Source: Lachnospiraceae bacterium (GTDB lineage Bacteria; Bacillota; Clostridia; Lachnospirales; Lachnospiraceae). From it: a DNA stretch of 64,000 bases. This document shows positions 31,648 through 41,348 of the stretch, piece after piece. The notes below the pieces were generated by a model that did not search any database, was not told the DNA's origin, and saw only the letters and a list, made by a program, of their open reading frames with translations. The translations under genes and the position numbers were made by a program. Each line of letters starts with the position of its first letter. Positions within the stretch are counted from its first letter, which is position 1. The stretch covers positions 29,431 to 93,430 of the forward strand of contig SVFT01000011.1 of the NCBI GenBank assembly GCA_015056735.1, in the 5' to 3' direction.

Positions 31648-32200
31648 TGCCGTTCTTCCCTAAGATCAGTGTCCTGTTCTTGATCAGATAATCGATCAGC
31701 GAAATGATGGTAAGTGCAACGGCGATCCATTTTACGATCACCTGCAGCGGCATCAGTACTTCCAGACTTACGATCATCATACCGATCATGATCATCTGAA
31801 ATACTGTTTTAAACTTGCCCCAATAGCTTGCGGAGATCACAACGCCTGCTGTGGTAGCAAGCTGTCGGACACCGCTGATGATAAACTCGCGCGCGATGAT
31901 CACGATCGCGATCCATGCTTCGAGCTTCCCCTGATACGTCAGACAGATGAGTGCCGAAGAAACAAGGAGCTTGTCAGCCAGCGGGTCCATCAGCTTGCCG
32001 AAGTTGGTAACAAGATTGTATCTTCGCGCAATTTTTCCATCCAGAAGATCTGTCAGGGATGCAATGATAAACAGTGCCAGCGCAACCCACGGATCCGCCG
32101 CACCAAAGATCGGTCTGACGGGCGGAACGAGCATAAAGACCACAAAAAACGGGATCATGAGCACACGCAGCATTGTCAGCTTATTCGGAATATTCATCAA
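31637..32200 (-). CDS. pgsA: CDP-diacylglycerol--glycerol-3-phosphate 3-phosphatidyltransferase
   Basis: NIPNKLTMLRVLMIPFF...SLTDLLDGKIARRYNLVTNFGKLMDPLADKLLV. Confidence 0.96.
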   Translation of the reverse strand: MMNIPNKLTMLRVLMIPFFVVFMLVPPVRPIFGAADPWVALALFIIASLTDLLDGKIARRYNLVTNFGKLMDPLADKLLVSSALICLTYQGKLEAWIAIVIIAREFIISGVRQLATTAGVVISASYWGKFKTVFQMIMIGMMIVSLEVLMPLQVIVKWIAVALTIISLIDYLIKNRTLILGKNGNDI

Positions 32201-33533
32201 AAATCTCTCCTATCAAGTCATAATCGTTTGAGCCTGTTACTTTGACTTTGACAAAATCACCGGTCATCAGAGATGCATGGGTATGGATAAAAACAAAACC
32301 ATCCACATTCGGTGCGTCGCGATAAGTCCTTGCGATATAAACATCCTCATCCGCAAGCTTTCCTTCAACCATTGCATCCATCACCCGGCCGGCCATGGCA
32401 GCACCGCTTTCTGAAATGATCTCCTGCTGCAATGTCATGATCTCATCTCGGCGGAATTCCTTTACTTCCTCCTCGATCTGGTCGGGCATATCATAAGCTG
32501 CAGTATCTTCCTCTCTGGAATAGGTGAAGACACCGAGCCTGTCAAATTCAATATCATTTACAAAGCGGTACAGCTCTTCAAAATCTTCCTGTGTCTCTCC
32601 GGGAAAACCGGTGATCAGGCTGGTGCGAAGACAAATGTCCGGGATACGCGCTCTAAGGGATGCGATCCTGCCTCGAAGCTCCGTTTCATTTGTTCTTCTG
32701 CCCATCCTGGCCAAAACGGAATCGCTCGCGTGCTGGACCGGCATGTCCAGATAATGGCAGATCTTCGGCTCATCATGTATAACCTCAATGAGTTCGTCCG
32801 TGATCTCTTCCGGATAACAGTAAAGGATCCGGATCCAGTAAAACCCGGGGATCTTGCACAGTTTTCGAAGAAGTGCGGGAAGGCACTTTTTCCCATAAAG
32901 ATCTTTGCCGTAAACGGTCGTCTCCTGCGCTACCAGGATCAGCTCTTTCACGCCGCTTTTAGCAAGATCTTCCGCCTGCTTAAGAAGCTCTTCCATCGGA
33001 ACGCTTCTATACTGACCGCGGATCCTCGGGATCGCGCAGTACGTGCAGTGCTTATCGCATCCTTCGGCGATCTTTAGATAGGCATAGTGCCCGCCGGTCG
33101 TCAAAACACGCTTTCCTTCGTACTGCGGCATCGGTGCGGAGATATCGTTGAAAAAAGCAGGCTTCTGTCCCCGTAGCGCACGGTCCAGAGCATCAGCGAT
33201 CGACTCGGTCGCCGTAACGCCGACAAGGCCGTCGACTTCCGGGATCTCATCTTTCATCTCATCCCGATATCGCTGTGCAAGACAGCCGGCTACCACGATC
33301 GCCTTAAGCCTGCCGGCTTTTTTAAGCTCGACCATCTCAAGGATCGTATTGATACTCTCTTCTTTTGCATCCAGGATAAAACTGCATGTATTGATAACGA
33401 CGGCATCAGCCTCGTTTGCATCGTCTGTAAAGGCGTATCCGCGTAAACGAAGGACGCCAAGCATGTATTCCGAATCCGCCAGGTTCTTATCACATCCAAG
33501 CGAGATAAAATGTACCTTTAAAACATCATTCAT
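32181..33533 (-). CDS. rimO: Ribosomal protein S12 methylthiotransferase
   Basis: FISLGCDKNLADSEYMLG...KIAEGCDKHCTYCAIPRIRGQYRS (radical SAM CxxxCxxC). Confidence 0.96.
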   Translation of the reverse strand: MNDVLKVHFISLGCDKNLADSEYMLGVLRLRGYAFTDDANEADAVVINTCSFILDAKEESINTILEMVELKKAGRLKAIVVAGCLAQRYRDEMKDEIPEVDGLVGVTATESIADALDRALRGQKPAFFNDISAPMPQYEGKRVLTTGGHYAYLKIAEGCDKHCTYCAIPRIRGQYRSVPMEELLKQAEDLAKSGVKELILVAQETTVYGKDLYGKKCLPALLRKLCKIPGFYWIRILYCYPEEITDELIEVIHDEPKICHYLDMPVQHASDSVLARMGRRTNETELRGRIASLRARIPDICLRTSLITGFPGETQEDFEELYRFVNDIEFDRLGVFTYSREEDTAAYDMPDQIEEEVKEFRRDEIMTLQQEIISESGAAMAGRVMDAMVEGKLADEDVYIARTYRDAPNVDGFVFIHTHASLMTGDFVKVKVTGSNDYDLIGEIFDEYSE

Positions 33534-33549
33534 ATAATCATCTTATAGC

Positions 33550-33583
33550 CAAATAAAGAGAAATTCCATAAGAATTTCTCTTT
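33550..33583 (-). terminator. Candidate terminator upstream of rimO / downstream of rpoZ
   Basis: AAAGAGAAATTC-CATAA-GAATTTCTCTTT perfect 12-bp stem. Confidence 0.6.
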
Positions 33584-33595
33584 TTGGGTAGTTCC

Positions 33596-33826
33596 TTAAT
33601 CTTCATCTGATAAAATCTGGATCTTCGACTGATTCAGCTCTTCAACCGCAACGGAAAGGGGCTTTTTGCCTTCCGCATCTACCAGCGGTTCAGCGCCGTC
33701 GATCAGCTGTCTGGCTCTTTTGGACGTCGCCATTACAATGGAATAACGGCTGCTGACTACCGGGGTCTCATTCTCGCTGTCTGCATTTACGACCTTCATA
33801 AGATCGGTGTAAGATGGATGTAACAT
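33596..33826 (-). CDS. rpoZ: DNA-directed RNA polymerase subunit omega
   Basis: SSRYSIVMATSKRARQLIDG...KPLSVAVEELNQSKIQI; next to gmk. Confidence 0.88.
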   Translation of the reverse strand: MLHPSYTDLMKVVNADSENETPVVSSRYSIVMATSKRARQLIDGAEPLVDAEGKKPLSVAVEELNQSKIQILSDED

Positions 33827-33828
33827 AA

Positions 33829-34464
33829 TTATTCTCCTTTCGCCAGCGCTTTCAGCTGGTTCCTGATTAGATTGATAAAATCATTATTGCGTAAAGGTGC
33901 GTTCTTCGCGCACTGGATGATCCTGTGTGTCTCTTCCGTAGCGCGATCCGCATCGTCATTGATCACAATATAGTCGTATTGTTCGATTCCCTCGGACTCT
34001 TCACCGGCACGTCTCATTCTCTTGGCAATGACTTCCGGTGTCTCTGTGCCGCGTCCGATCAGGCGTCTCTGAAGCTCCTCTGCCGAAGGCGGTGTTACAA
34101 AAAGAAGGAGCGCCTCCGGAAACCGCTTCTTGATCTGCAGTGCGCCCTGGATCTCGATCTCCAGGATCACATCCTTGCCTGCGTCAAGCTGCTGCTCAAC
34201 GTACCTGCGCGGAGTTCCGTAATAATTGTCACAATAAAGCGCATGCTCGATGAGTAAGCCGTCTCTGATATTCTGTTCGAACTGCTCTTTGGAAATGAAG
34301 AAGTACTCTCTTCCGTCCACTTCTCCGGGCCTGGGCGATCTGGTCGTCATCGAGATCGATAACGCGTACCGGTCGTATTCGCTGACCAGTTTTTTCATGA
34401 TCGTCCCCTTTCCTGCACCGGCAAAGCCGGATACAACAACGAGGATCCCTCTGCGCTCAGTCAT
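33829..34464 (-). CDS. gmk: Guanylate kinase
   Basis: GILVVVSGFAGAGKGTIMKKLV...SISMTTRSPRPGEVDGREYFFIS. Confidence 0.96.
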   Translation of the reverse strand: MTERRGILVVVSGFAGAGKGTIMKKLVSEYDRYALSISMTTRSPRPGEVDGREYFFISKEQFEQNIRDGLLIEHALYCDNYYGTPRRYVEQQLDAGKDVILEIEIQGALQIKKRFPEALLLFVTPPSAEELQRRLIGRGTETPEVIAKRMRRAGEESEGIEQYDYIVINDDADRATEETHRIIQCAKNAPLRNNDFINLIRNQLKALAKGE

Positions 34465-34478
34465 ACAAAAGCCTCCGT

Positions 34479-35357
34479 CTATTCGATATTCTGAATCTGC
34501 TCACGAACCTTTTCGATCTCGGTCTTCAGTTCGATCGCGCGATTGGAAATCTCAAGATCGGATGTTTTGGAAAGGATCGTATTGGCTTCTCTGTTCATCT
34601 CCTGCGCGATGAAGTCAAGTTTACGTCCGACACTGCCGCCTTCATTCAGCGCATCCTTCGTCTGCTGAATGTGACTTCTCAAACGAACGAGCTCTTCATC
34701 AACGCATACCTTGTCGGCAAAGATCGTCACTTCCGTCAGAAGTCTGGACTCGTCTACTTTGGTATCGCCCAAAAGATCAGCGATCTTCTGTTTTAGATCT
34801 TCCTTGTATTCCCTGATAATGATCGGCGAACGCTCTGTGATAAAATCGACATGTGCCAGCATCCCGTCCAGTTTTGAAATAAGGTCTTTCTTTAAGTTCT
34901 CGCCTTCCGTAATTCTGGTGGCTACAAATCCTTCCGCTGCCGATGCGATCGCCTTGGAAAGGCCTTTCCAGATCTCCTCTTCATCCATGACCTGCTCTTC
35001 CATACCGAACACTTCCGGATAATGAGACAGAGTAGATACGCGGACGTCGTTATCAAGTGAAAAGTCCTCTGCCATCTGGCGAAGATATTTCATATACTCG
35101 GCTGCGATCTCCTTATTATATTTGATCGTAACGTTGTTCTCGGTAAAATCTTCCAGCGTAATGAACAGATCGACCTTGCCGCGCTGAATATACTCTTTCA
35201 GAAGACTGCGGATCGAGGATTCAAAAAAGTTAAGCTTCTTGGGCATCTTGATATTGACATCAAGATATCTGTGATTGACGGCCTTCATCTCAACCGTGAA
35301 TTTGCGCTTTTCATCTGCTGCTTCGCTTCTGCCGAAGCCTGTCATGCTCTTGATCAT
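34479..35357 (-). CDS. YicC family protein
   Basis: MIKSMTGFGRSEA...VEMKAVNHRYLDVNIKMPK...IAQEMNREANTILSKTSD. Confidence 0.95.
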   Translation of the reverse strand: MIKSMTGFGRSEAADEKRKFTVEMKAVNHRYLDVNIKMPKKLNFFESSIRSLLKEYIQRGKVDLFITLEDFTENNVTIKYNKEIAAEYMKYLRQMAEDFSLDNDVRVSTLSHYPEVFGMEEQVMDEEEIWKGLSKAIASAAEGFVATRITEGENLKKDLISKLDGMLAHVDFITERSPIIIREYKEDLKQKIADLLGDTKVDESRLLTEVTIFADKVCVDEELVRLRSHIQQTKDALNEGGSVGRKLDFIAQEMNREANTILSKTSDLEISNRAIELKTEIEKVREQIQNIE

Positions 35358-35390
35358 TCTGTGAGACCCTTATCCTTTATCGTTTGCGGA

Positions 35391-36698
35391 TCACTCAACG
35401 TAGTCCGTCTTTACAAAGCCTGTCTTGCCGGAGTATTTGATCTTGCACCAACCGTCTGCCTGCTGCATGATCAGCTCTACCTTATCACCTTTGTAAAGGA
35501 CACCGAGCTTATCTGCCGTCTCGGAAGCCTTTGCACGTACATTAACGGTCGTCTTCGCTGTAACCTTGCCGTCCGAACCGACCATACCGCCGTTTGAAGG
35601 CTTGGTCTCAGCCGGCTTCGATTCTGCAGGTTTATTCTCCGCAGGTGCCGCGGTATTCGCATTGTCACCTTCTACAACATTCACAACATCCGCAAGGAAT
35701 TCGGATTTGATAAAAGCATCCTTGCCTTCAAATGTAACCTTACTCCAGCCGTTCGCACGCTTCTCAAGAAGCGGAAGTCTCGTGCCCTGCGCAACTTTTC
35801 CAAGCTTGTCGGCCTTCTCGGAATCGGATGCACGCACATTGACCGTTGCGGTCGCTTCTACCTCCGTCACCGCAACCTTCGGCTCATCCGTCTTCTGCTC
35901 ACCGTCACCTGTCTCCTCTGACGCAGGCGTATCTTCTTTGACTTCTAGTTCTGCCAGCGCTGTCGCGACCTCTTCTTTGATCATCTGAGAGAAATCATCC
36001 ATAAATTTGGAAAGCTTCTCATCCGATGCGATCGCGTCATTATACTTGGCCTGAACCGTATTGCAAAGATGCGTTACATCATCCTGCGCGGAAAGTTCCT
36101 GCAGATAATTGAACGTATTATCATCAAGATCACCTTCATAAATATAGAAGGAACCCTGCTCGTTCTGCTTTACAACAAACGTATTGAGCGCCGGAGCAGG
36201 TGTATCGATCCCGTTGAACTTCGCCTCATTATAAGCATATACCAGATATGAATTCTCTTCCAGTCCCACCTTGGTATAGCATACGATGTTCTCGTACTTT
36301 TCAATGTACTGGCTCTTCTTTTCTACACGGATACGCTCCGTATCGCTCAGATAGTTTTTTAACGAGGCAAGCGTCTCCGTATCGCCATCTGCAAGCGCAG
36401 CATAGTACTTCTCCATCAGTGCATTCACTTCGGGATGCGCATTTTCTTCGAGCGGCACTTCCGGCACCTTCATGGTCTCGATCCCATCTACGGCCTGCGT
36501 CTCCTCCAAAGCTGTCTCATCGTCTCTACCAGACAAAAGCGCCACAACCGAAAGAAGCGCCACAATCACAACCGCGACGACCGGAATGGAGATCTTTTTG
36601 TTGGCGATCGCCCAATCCTTCGCTTCTATGCAGTGGTCCTTCAAAAACTCGAGTATCTCACCCAATCTTGTCTGTTTATGCTTTGAATTCTCTGCCAC
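35391..36698 (-). CDS. Membrane-anchored protein with two C-terminal SH3b domains
   Basis: One TM; repeats ATVNVRASDSEKADKLGKVAQGTRLPLLE / TTVNVRAKASETADKLGVLYKGDKVELIM. Confidence 0.85.
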   Translation of the reverse strand: MAENSKHKQTRLGEILEFLKDHCIEAKDWAIANKKISIPVVAVVIVALLSVVALLSGRDDETALEETQAVDGIETMKVPEVPLEENAHPEVNALMEKYYAALADGDTETLASLKNYLSDTERIRVEKKSQYIEKYENIVCYTKVGLEENSYLVYAYNEAKFNGIDTPAPALNTFVVKQNEQGSFYIYEGDLDDNTFNYLQELSAQDDVTHLCNTVQAKYNDAIASDEKLSKFMDDFSQMIKEEVATALAELEVKEDTPASEETGDGEQKTDEPKVAVTEVEATATVNVRASDSEKADKLGKVAQGTRLPLLEKRANGWSKVTFEGKDAFIKSEFLADVVNVVEGDNANTAAPAENKPAESKPAETKPSNGGMVGSDGKVTAKTTVNVRAKASETADKLGVLYKGDKVELIMQQADGWCKIKYSGKTGFVKTDYVE

Positions 36699-36729
36699 GT
36701 ATCATGCTTCCTCTCGTAAAAATAAGAAA

Positions 36730-36801
36730 TGCACCCGACAGGAATCGAACCTGCATTAAAGGCGTCGGAGGCCTTCGTTCTATCCGTTAGACTACGGGTG
36801 C
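36730..36801 (-). tRNA. tRNA-Arg (anticodon CCG)
   Basis: Minus: GCACCCGTAGTCTAACGGATAGAACGAAGGCCTCCGACGCCTTTAATGCAGGTTCGATTCCTGTCGGGTGCA; acceptor GCACCCG/CGGGTGC, T-loop GGTTCGATTCC, anticodon loop CTCCGAC. Confidence 0.95.
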
Positions 36802-36860
36802 TGAGATGTTACAAAATTATTACACCATCCTGTACATAATATCATAACGATTACCCGTTG

Positions 36861-37745
36861 TCAAAGGCGTATCACGCGTTCCTCTACGCGATCGTAATAA
36901 TAAACAGCATCAGAAAGTACCTCCGTGTCCTCTACCTCTGCCGTATTGATCTCGCGCACCATATCCGCCATCATCTTTGGATCATAATGACCGACATCAC
37001 CTAGAAGGATCACTTCATGGACACTGCTTGGTAAAATGTAAAAGCTGCACTCTTTTTCATCCGCAAAATCCTTAAGCACATTCGGATACAGGAGGCATGA
37101 TGCCCCATACTGTTCCTGATCGTTGGTCAGTACATACATCTCCGGAATACAAAGAGCATCCGCCGGTTCCTTCATCAGTCTTCCGATCATCTCTTCGATC
37201 CTGCAGATCTTTGCCGGCCTGATGACCGGCGATGAGCGAAAAGTGTCTGCTGTCAGGGTATCCAGATCGATCCCCCAGCCTTCAAACAGCTTTTCCTGTA
37301 CCTCAAACGAGGCAGCGCCAAATCCTGTACGCATCATGTCGCAGCAGAATACAACGGCAAGGTCCATATAGCGAACATGGGGAAGGCTGCGAAGCCTTTT
37401 TTCATTCCTCTCATAGTTGACCAGTTTACAGGTCAGTCGGCCTTTCATCTTCTCATAGTCACGGAGCGTTTCCGTATCGATCGAAAAATGCGCCGAATGT
37501 GCTTCATGGAACTGGACGACCCGCTTTACAACATCTTCCAGGATTCCATCGCTTCGATACCGTTCAAATTCACCCTCCATATGGATCACGGTCGAAATGT
37601 TGCTGCCATTGTTGCGGATCGAAATACCGTAGTAGTTTACATCGTTATTCTTTTCCACTTTTGTGACAGTCGCCTTGCCTTCTTCTTTGTAGTAGGCATT
37701 CAGCCCGTCCTTAACTTCTTCTAAAAAATCCTTATAATCTTGCAT
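36861..37745 (-). CDS. DUF5688 family protein
   Basis: FLEEVKDGLNAYY...YGISIRNNGSNISTVIHME...VLTNDQEQYGASCLLYPNVL. Confidence 0.8.
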   Translation of the reverse strand: MQDYKDFLEEVKDGLNAYYKEEGKATVTKVEKNNDVNYYGISIRNNGSNISTVIHMEGEFERYRSDGILEDVVKRVVQFHEAHSAHFSIDTETLRDYEKMKGRLTCKLVNYERNEKRLRSLPHVRYMDLAVVFCCDMMRTGFGAASFEVQEKLFEGWGIDLDTLTADTFRSSPVIRPAKICRIEEMIGRLMKEPADALCIPEMYVLTNDQEQYGASCLLYPNVLKDFADEKECSFYILPSSVHEVILLGDVGHYDPKMMADMVREINTAEVEDTEVLSDAVYYYDRVEERVIRL

Positions 37746-37761
37746 CTTTTCTCCTTATCAT

Positions 37762-37838
37762 CGCAATCGAGCAGAAAGATCTGCTCGCTTTCGCGTTGGC
37801 TTTCAAATGAGCATAAATGCTCGCTTGAAAGCCTTATC
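37762..37838. repeat. Tandem imperfect palindromes/hairpins between efp terminator and DUF5688 gene
   Basis: CGAGCAG-AAAGAT-CTGCTCG and GGCTTTCAA(at)GAGCAT-AA-ATGCTC(gc)TTGAAAGCC flanked by TTTCGCG/CGCGAAA. Confidence 0.8.
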
Positions 37839-37840
37839 GC

Positions 37841-37874
37841 GAAAAAAAAGAGACAACAGAAGATCTGTTGTCTC
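37841..37874 (-). terminator. Rho-independent terminator of efp
   Basis: GAGACAACAG-AAGAT-CTGTTGTCTC with TTTTTTTT on the minus-strand side. Confidence 0.88.
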
Positions 37875-37918
37875 ATAAGCTTTACCGTACTATTCAGATT
37901 GAATGAATCACATTTCCA

Positions 37919-38503
37919 TCAAACTCTAGAGAGATACTCGCCTGTCCTCGTATCGATCTTGATCACGTCACCGATCTCAACGAAAAGAGGAACCAAAACC
38001 TGTGCGCCGGTCTCAACGATCGCAGGTTTTGTAGCGCCTGTAGCCGTATCGCCTTTGAAGCCGGGCTCTGTCTCCGTAACAGCCAGCTCTACGAACAGAG
38101 GAGGCTCAACCGCAAATACCTTGCCGTTGTGAGAGCACATCTTAACCATCTCGTTCTCTTTTACAAATTTTAATGCATCACCGATGGCATCCGCATTCAG
38201 GCCGATCTGATCGTATGTCTCCACATCCATGAAGTTGTAAAGATCACCGTCAGAGTACAGATACTGCATATCTTTTCTGTCGATCCTTGCCTGCGGGAAC
38301 TTTTCTGTCGGACGGAAGGTCTTCTCAACCACACCGCCGCTGATGATATTCTTTAATTTGGTTCTTACAAAAGCAGCGCCCTTGCCGGGTTTAACATGCT
38401 GGAATTCAATAATCTGAAAAATATTGCTATCAATTTCAATGGTAATACCATTTCTGAAATCGCCTGCAGAAATCATTCTACTATTCCTCCTAAATGAACA
38501 CAC
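37919..38503 (-). CDS. efp: Elongation factor P (likely start at Met 38476)
   Basis: [44 protein letters not shown]. Confidence 0.98.
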   Translation of the reverse strand: MCSFRRNSRMISAGDFRNGITIEIDSNIFQIIEFQHVKPGKGAAFVRTKLKNIISGGVVEKTFRPTEKFPQARIDRKDMQYLYSDGDLYNFMDVETYDQIGLNADAIGDALKFVKENEMVKMCSHNGKVFAVEPPLFVELAVTETEPGFKGDTATGATKPAIVETGAQVLVPLFVEIGDVIKIDTRTGEYLSRV

Positions 38504-38565
38504 GTTGTAACTCGTATCAGTTTACACTATGTTTTTCTCTTTTTCAAGAACTTTTTTCTGCAAGA

Positions 38566-39978
38566 TCATTCAGCCAAAAAAGCCTTTTGCATGGCATCGG
38601 CAAAACCGGTCGGAAGCGAAGTGAAAGTGATCTCATAGGAGGTCCCGAGATCATGCGTCACTTTGCCGTAAAGATCGCCGCCAAACTCGACCAGAATGTT
38701 GTCAAAACGCGCCAGGCGCTCTTCTGTCTTTAAGATCGCGCCGCTTTCTCCCAATTCTGTGAACGAGCCTTCGATTGAAGTGACACTGACATTCTTTTCG
38801 GATAATGTACGGAAGATGATCGGATAAGGCTTTGACAACGTCTTTCTCGCGATCACCTCTTCCTTGCATTCCACATTATACGGTGCACCGATCCCGGTAA
38901 CACGATATACATTCATCGGCTTCTTGGCACCCTTCGGAACAACCTGTCTTGTCTCTGCGATCTTCAGATCCGTCCCGACTGCTTCTCGGACTGTCTCCGA
39001 AATAAGGAGTTCACCTGCCGTCGTAAAGCTTTCAATGCGCCCCGCCAGGTTTACTTCCTTGCCCGCGACACCGTACTTGGTCCGTTTCTCCGAACCGATG
39101 AGTCCGACGATGACATCGCCGCAGTTTAAGCCGATACCCATCTTCAGATACGGGAATCCGTTCTCCTCGTTCCAAGCATTGATCTTATCCATCTCCCGCT
39201 GCATCTCGACAGCCGCCGCTACCGCTTCAGCCGCATTCTCTTCAAAATACTGCGGCGCCCCGAAGATTGCCATGATGCCGTCGCCGATAAACTCAATGAT
39301 CGTACCGCGATGATCCTCAATGATCCGCGTCATCTCACCAAGATAGTGATTGAGCATCGTTAAAAGGTCCGCAGGTGACAGGCGCTCTGAGAGAGCGGTA
39401 AAGCCTCGAAGATCGCTCATCATAATGGTCAGGCATTCCTTTCTTCCTCCCATCAGAAGGCCATCCGGCGTCTCAAGCAGTTCATGAACGATCTCATCAG
39501 AAAGAAAACGGCCGAATGTACGCTGCAGGATCTCATTTCTTTCTTCGAGTTTTCCGTTAAGAGCGCGGATCCGTTCCATCGCTTTCATCGCATCGCGAAG
39601 TTCAAAAAGCTCTGTCATGTCGGAAATGACGATGATGATGCCGATCTTCTCGCCCTCCACCATCTGCAAGGAGGTGAGCAGACGGATCTGTCTGATCACA
39701 TCCTCATGCGCATAAGGCACAAAGGCGTCCTTTACGGTATCAGGATCGGCGATCGCATCCAGCACAAGTTGATTAAAGGCGTCATTTCTCTCATCAGAGA
39801 AAAAGACGCCCGCAAATGCTTTTCCGACAACCTCATCCGCGGTAACGTCGAGTATCTTTTCACCGGCAGGATTCAGGGAAACAATCTTTCCCTTCATGCT
39901 CAGTGTCATGATGCCCTCCGACATATTTGCAATAATGCTATCCGTTAATGCGTTGTCTTTATTCATTTTAAACTTCAC
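38566..39978 (-). CDS. PAS domain - class III adenylate/guanylate cyclase, with extra C-terminal (PilZ-like?) domain
   Basis: PAS region SIIANMSEGIMTLSMKGKIVSLNPAGEKIL; cyclase LTIMMSDLRGFTALSE...IIEFIGDGIMAIFGAP...TKYGVAGKEVNLAGRIES. Confidence 0.9.
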   Translation of the reverse strand: MKFKMNKDNALTDSIIANMSEGIMTLSMKGKIVSLNPAGEKILDVTADEVVGKAFAGVFFSDERNDAFNQLVLDAIADPDTVKDAFVPYAHEDVIRQIRLLTSLQMVEGEKIGIIIVISDMTELFELRDAMKAMERIRALNGKLEERNEILQRTFGRFLSDEIVHELLETPDGLLMGGRKECLTIMMSDLRGFTALSERLSPADLLTMLNHYLGEMTRIIEDHRGTIIEFIGDGIMAIFGAPQYFEENAAEAVAAAVEMQREMDKINAWNEENGFPYLKMGIGLNCGDVIVGLIGSEKRTKYGVAGKEVNLAGRIESFTTAGELLISETVREAVGTDLKIAETRQVVPKGAKKPMNVYRVTGIGAPYNVECKEEVIARKTLSKPYPIIFRTLSEKNVSVTSIEGSFTELGESGAILKTEERLARFDNILVEFGGDLYGKVTHDLGTSYEITFTSLPTGFADAMQKAFLAE

Positions 39979-39991
39979 CCTACACTTTCGG

Positions 39992-40441
39992 TTATCGTTT
40001 TGCGTAGTTCTTCATCTTGTTAAGGAGTTCGCCCGGGATATCCCCGCCTTTTTCCTTAGCATCCACATACTGTGCAAGTGTGGTACATGCTCTCTTGTAA
40101 TCACTTGTCAGATCACGCAGACATGCCGATGCATTCGTCAGGATCTTATACGCTTTTGCGGAATCCTGCTTAATATACTCGTCAAAATCAGCAGAGCCGA
40201 TCATATTGAGTGTGACGTCGGACATTGCCTTAGCCGTATATCTTCTGATCGCAACACCGAGAACGGCAAGTTCACCGAAGAATTCGTCTGTTGTCACGGA
40301 TGACTCCATAAATTCCGTCGAAAGACCGTAATCAAGGAAAAGACCCACATGACCTTTGCCAACCACTTCAAACATTGAATTTCCGGGCTCACCTGCACGG
40401 AAGATTAAATCACCTTTTTTGAAATTCACTTTTGTAATCAT
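39992..40441 (-). CDS. Cyclic nucleotide-binding domain protein
   Basis: FKKGDLIFRAGEPGNSMFEVVGKGHVGLFL...EFFGELAVLGVAIRRYTAKA. Confidence 0.87.
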   Translation of the reverse strand: MITKVNFKKGDLIFRAGEPGNSMFEVVGKGHVGLFLDYGLSTEFMESSVTTDEFFGELAVLGVAIRRYTAKAMSDVTLNMIGSADFDEYIKQDSAKAYKILTNASACLRDLTSDYKRACTTLAQYVDAKEKGGDIPGELLNKMKNYAKR

Positions 40442-40454
40442 CGCCGCATCCCTC

Positions 40455-40910
40455 CTACGCGTTCTGTCTTCCGAAACTGATCAGTTTCTTGATACGCTCG
40501 CCGAACGAGCCGCTCATTTCACTCTTTTCACCGCGATAGTAGGTCGAGATATCACGGCAGGCCTCATCGTAATCCTGTGAAAGGACACGGATTCTGTCGG
40601 AAATGGAATGGATCAGATGAAGAATCAATTCCGGTCTTTCTTTGATGTAGTCGGAAAAACTGTCGTCATCAACAACCGTGACTGATGTATCTTCCGCTGC
40701 AACAGCTGTTGCGGAACGTGCCATATAGTCAATCAGACCAAGCTCGCCGAAAACACCGTTTGCCTTAACTGTAGTGAGTTTCTCTTCATCGTCTCTACCA
40801 CGATGCAGGATGATATCAACCGACCCCGAAGCGACTTCATACATGCAAAGTTCGCTGTCGCCTTCTTTGAAGATCACATCTCCCTTTTGAAACTGCATCA
40901 TTTTTACCAT
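40455..40910 (-). CDS. Cyclic nucleotide-binding domain protein (paralogue of preceding)
   Basis: FQKGDVIFKEGDSELCMYEVASGSVDIIL...GVFGELGLIDYMARSATAVA. Confidence 0.9.
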   Translation of the reverse strand: MVKMMQFQKGDVIFKEGDSELCMYEVASGSVDIILHRGRDDEEKLTTVKANGVFGELGLIDYMARSATAVAAEDTSVTVVDDDSFSDYIKERPELILHLIHSISDRIRVLSQDYDEACRDISTYYRGEKSEMSGSFGERIKKLISFGRQNA

Positions 40911-40912
40911 TA

Positions 40913-41347
40913 CTAGATACCTCCTTTATGCAAATATTCTATTGCCTCTTCATAGCCTTTAAAGCCCTTACCGTAGATCTGGTGGTCGCACGCGGCCTTT
41001 GTGACCGATATTCTGCGGAACTCCTCACGTTTAGTGATATCCGACAGATGTACTTCCACCTTGGGGATCGAAACGGATTGCAACGCATCATGGATCGCAT
41101 AACTGTAATGCGTAAATGCACCCGGATTGATCACGATCCCTTCCGTGCCGTCCGAATACGCATCCTGTATGCGATCTATGATGGCACCTTCGTGATTGCT
41201 CTGGAAGACCTCCGCGGTATCGCCGTGCTTTGCCGACACATCGGCTATAAAGCGAAGCAGACTGTCATAGTCCTCTCTTCCGTATATATCCGGCTCCCGG
41301 ATCCCGAGAAAATTCAGGTTAGGGCCGTTGATCACCAATATCTTCAT
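40913..41347 (-). CDS. aroQ: 3-dehydroquinate dehydratase, type II
   Basis: MKILVINGPNLNFLGIREPDIYG...FQSNHEGAIIDRIQ...INPGAFTHYSYAIHDAL. Confidence 0.97.
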   Translation of the reverse strand: MKILVINGPNLNFLGIREPDIYGREDYDSLLRFIADVSAKHGDTAEVFQSNHEGAIIDRIQDAYSDGTEGIVINPGAFTHYSYAIHDALQSVSIPKVEVHLSDITKREEFRRISVTKAACDHQIYGKGFKGYEEAIEYLHKGGI

Positions 41348-41348
41348 A

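Noticed and set aside
37762-37874. CRISPR-like array
   Set aside because: Only hairpins and no regularly spaced direct repeats with unique spacers; none seen elsewhere either
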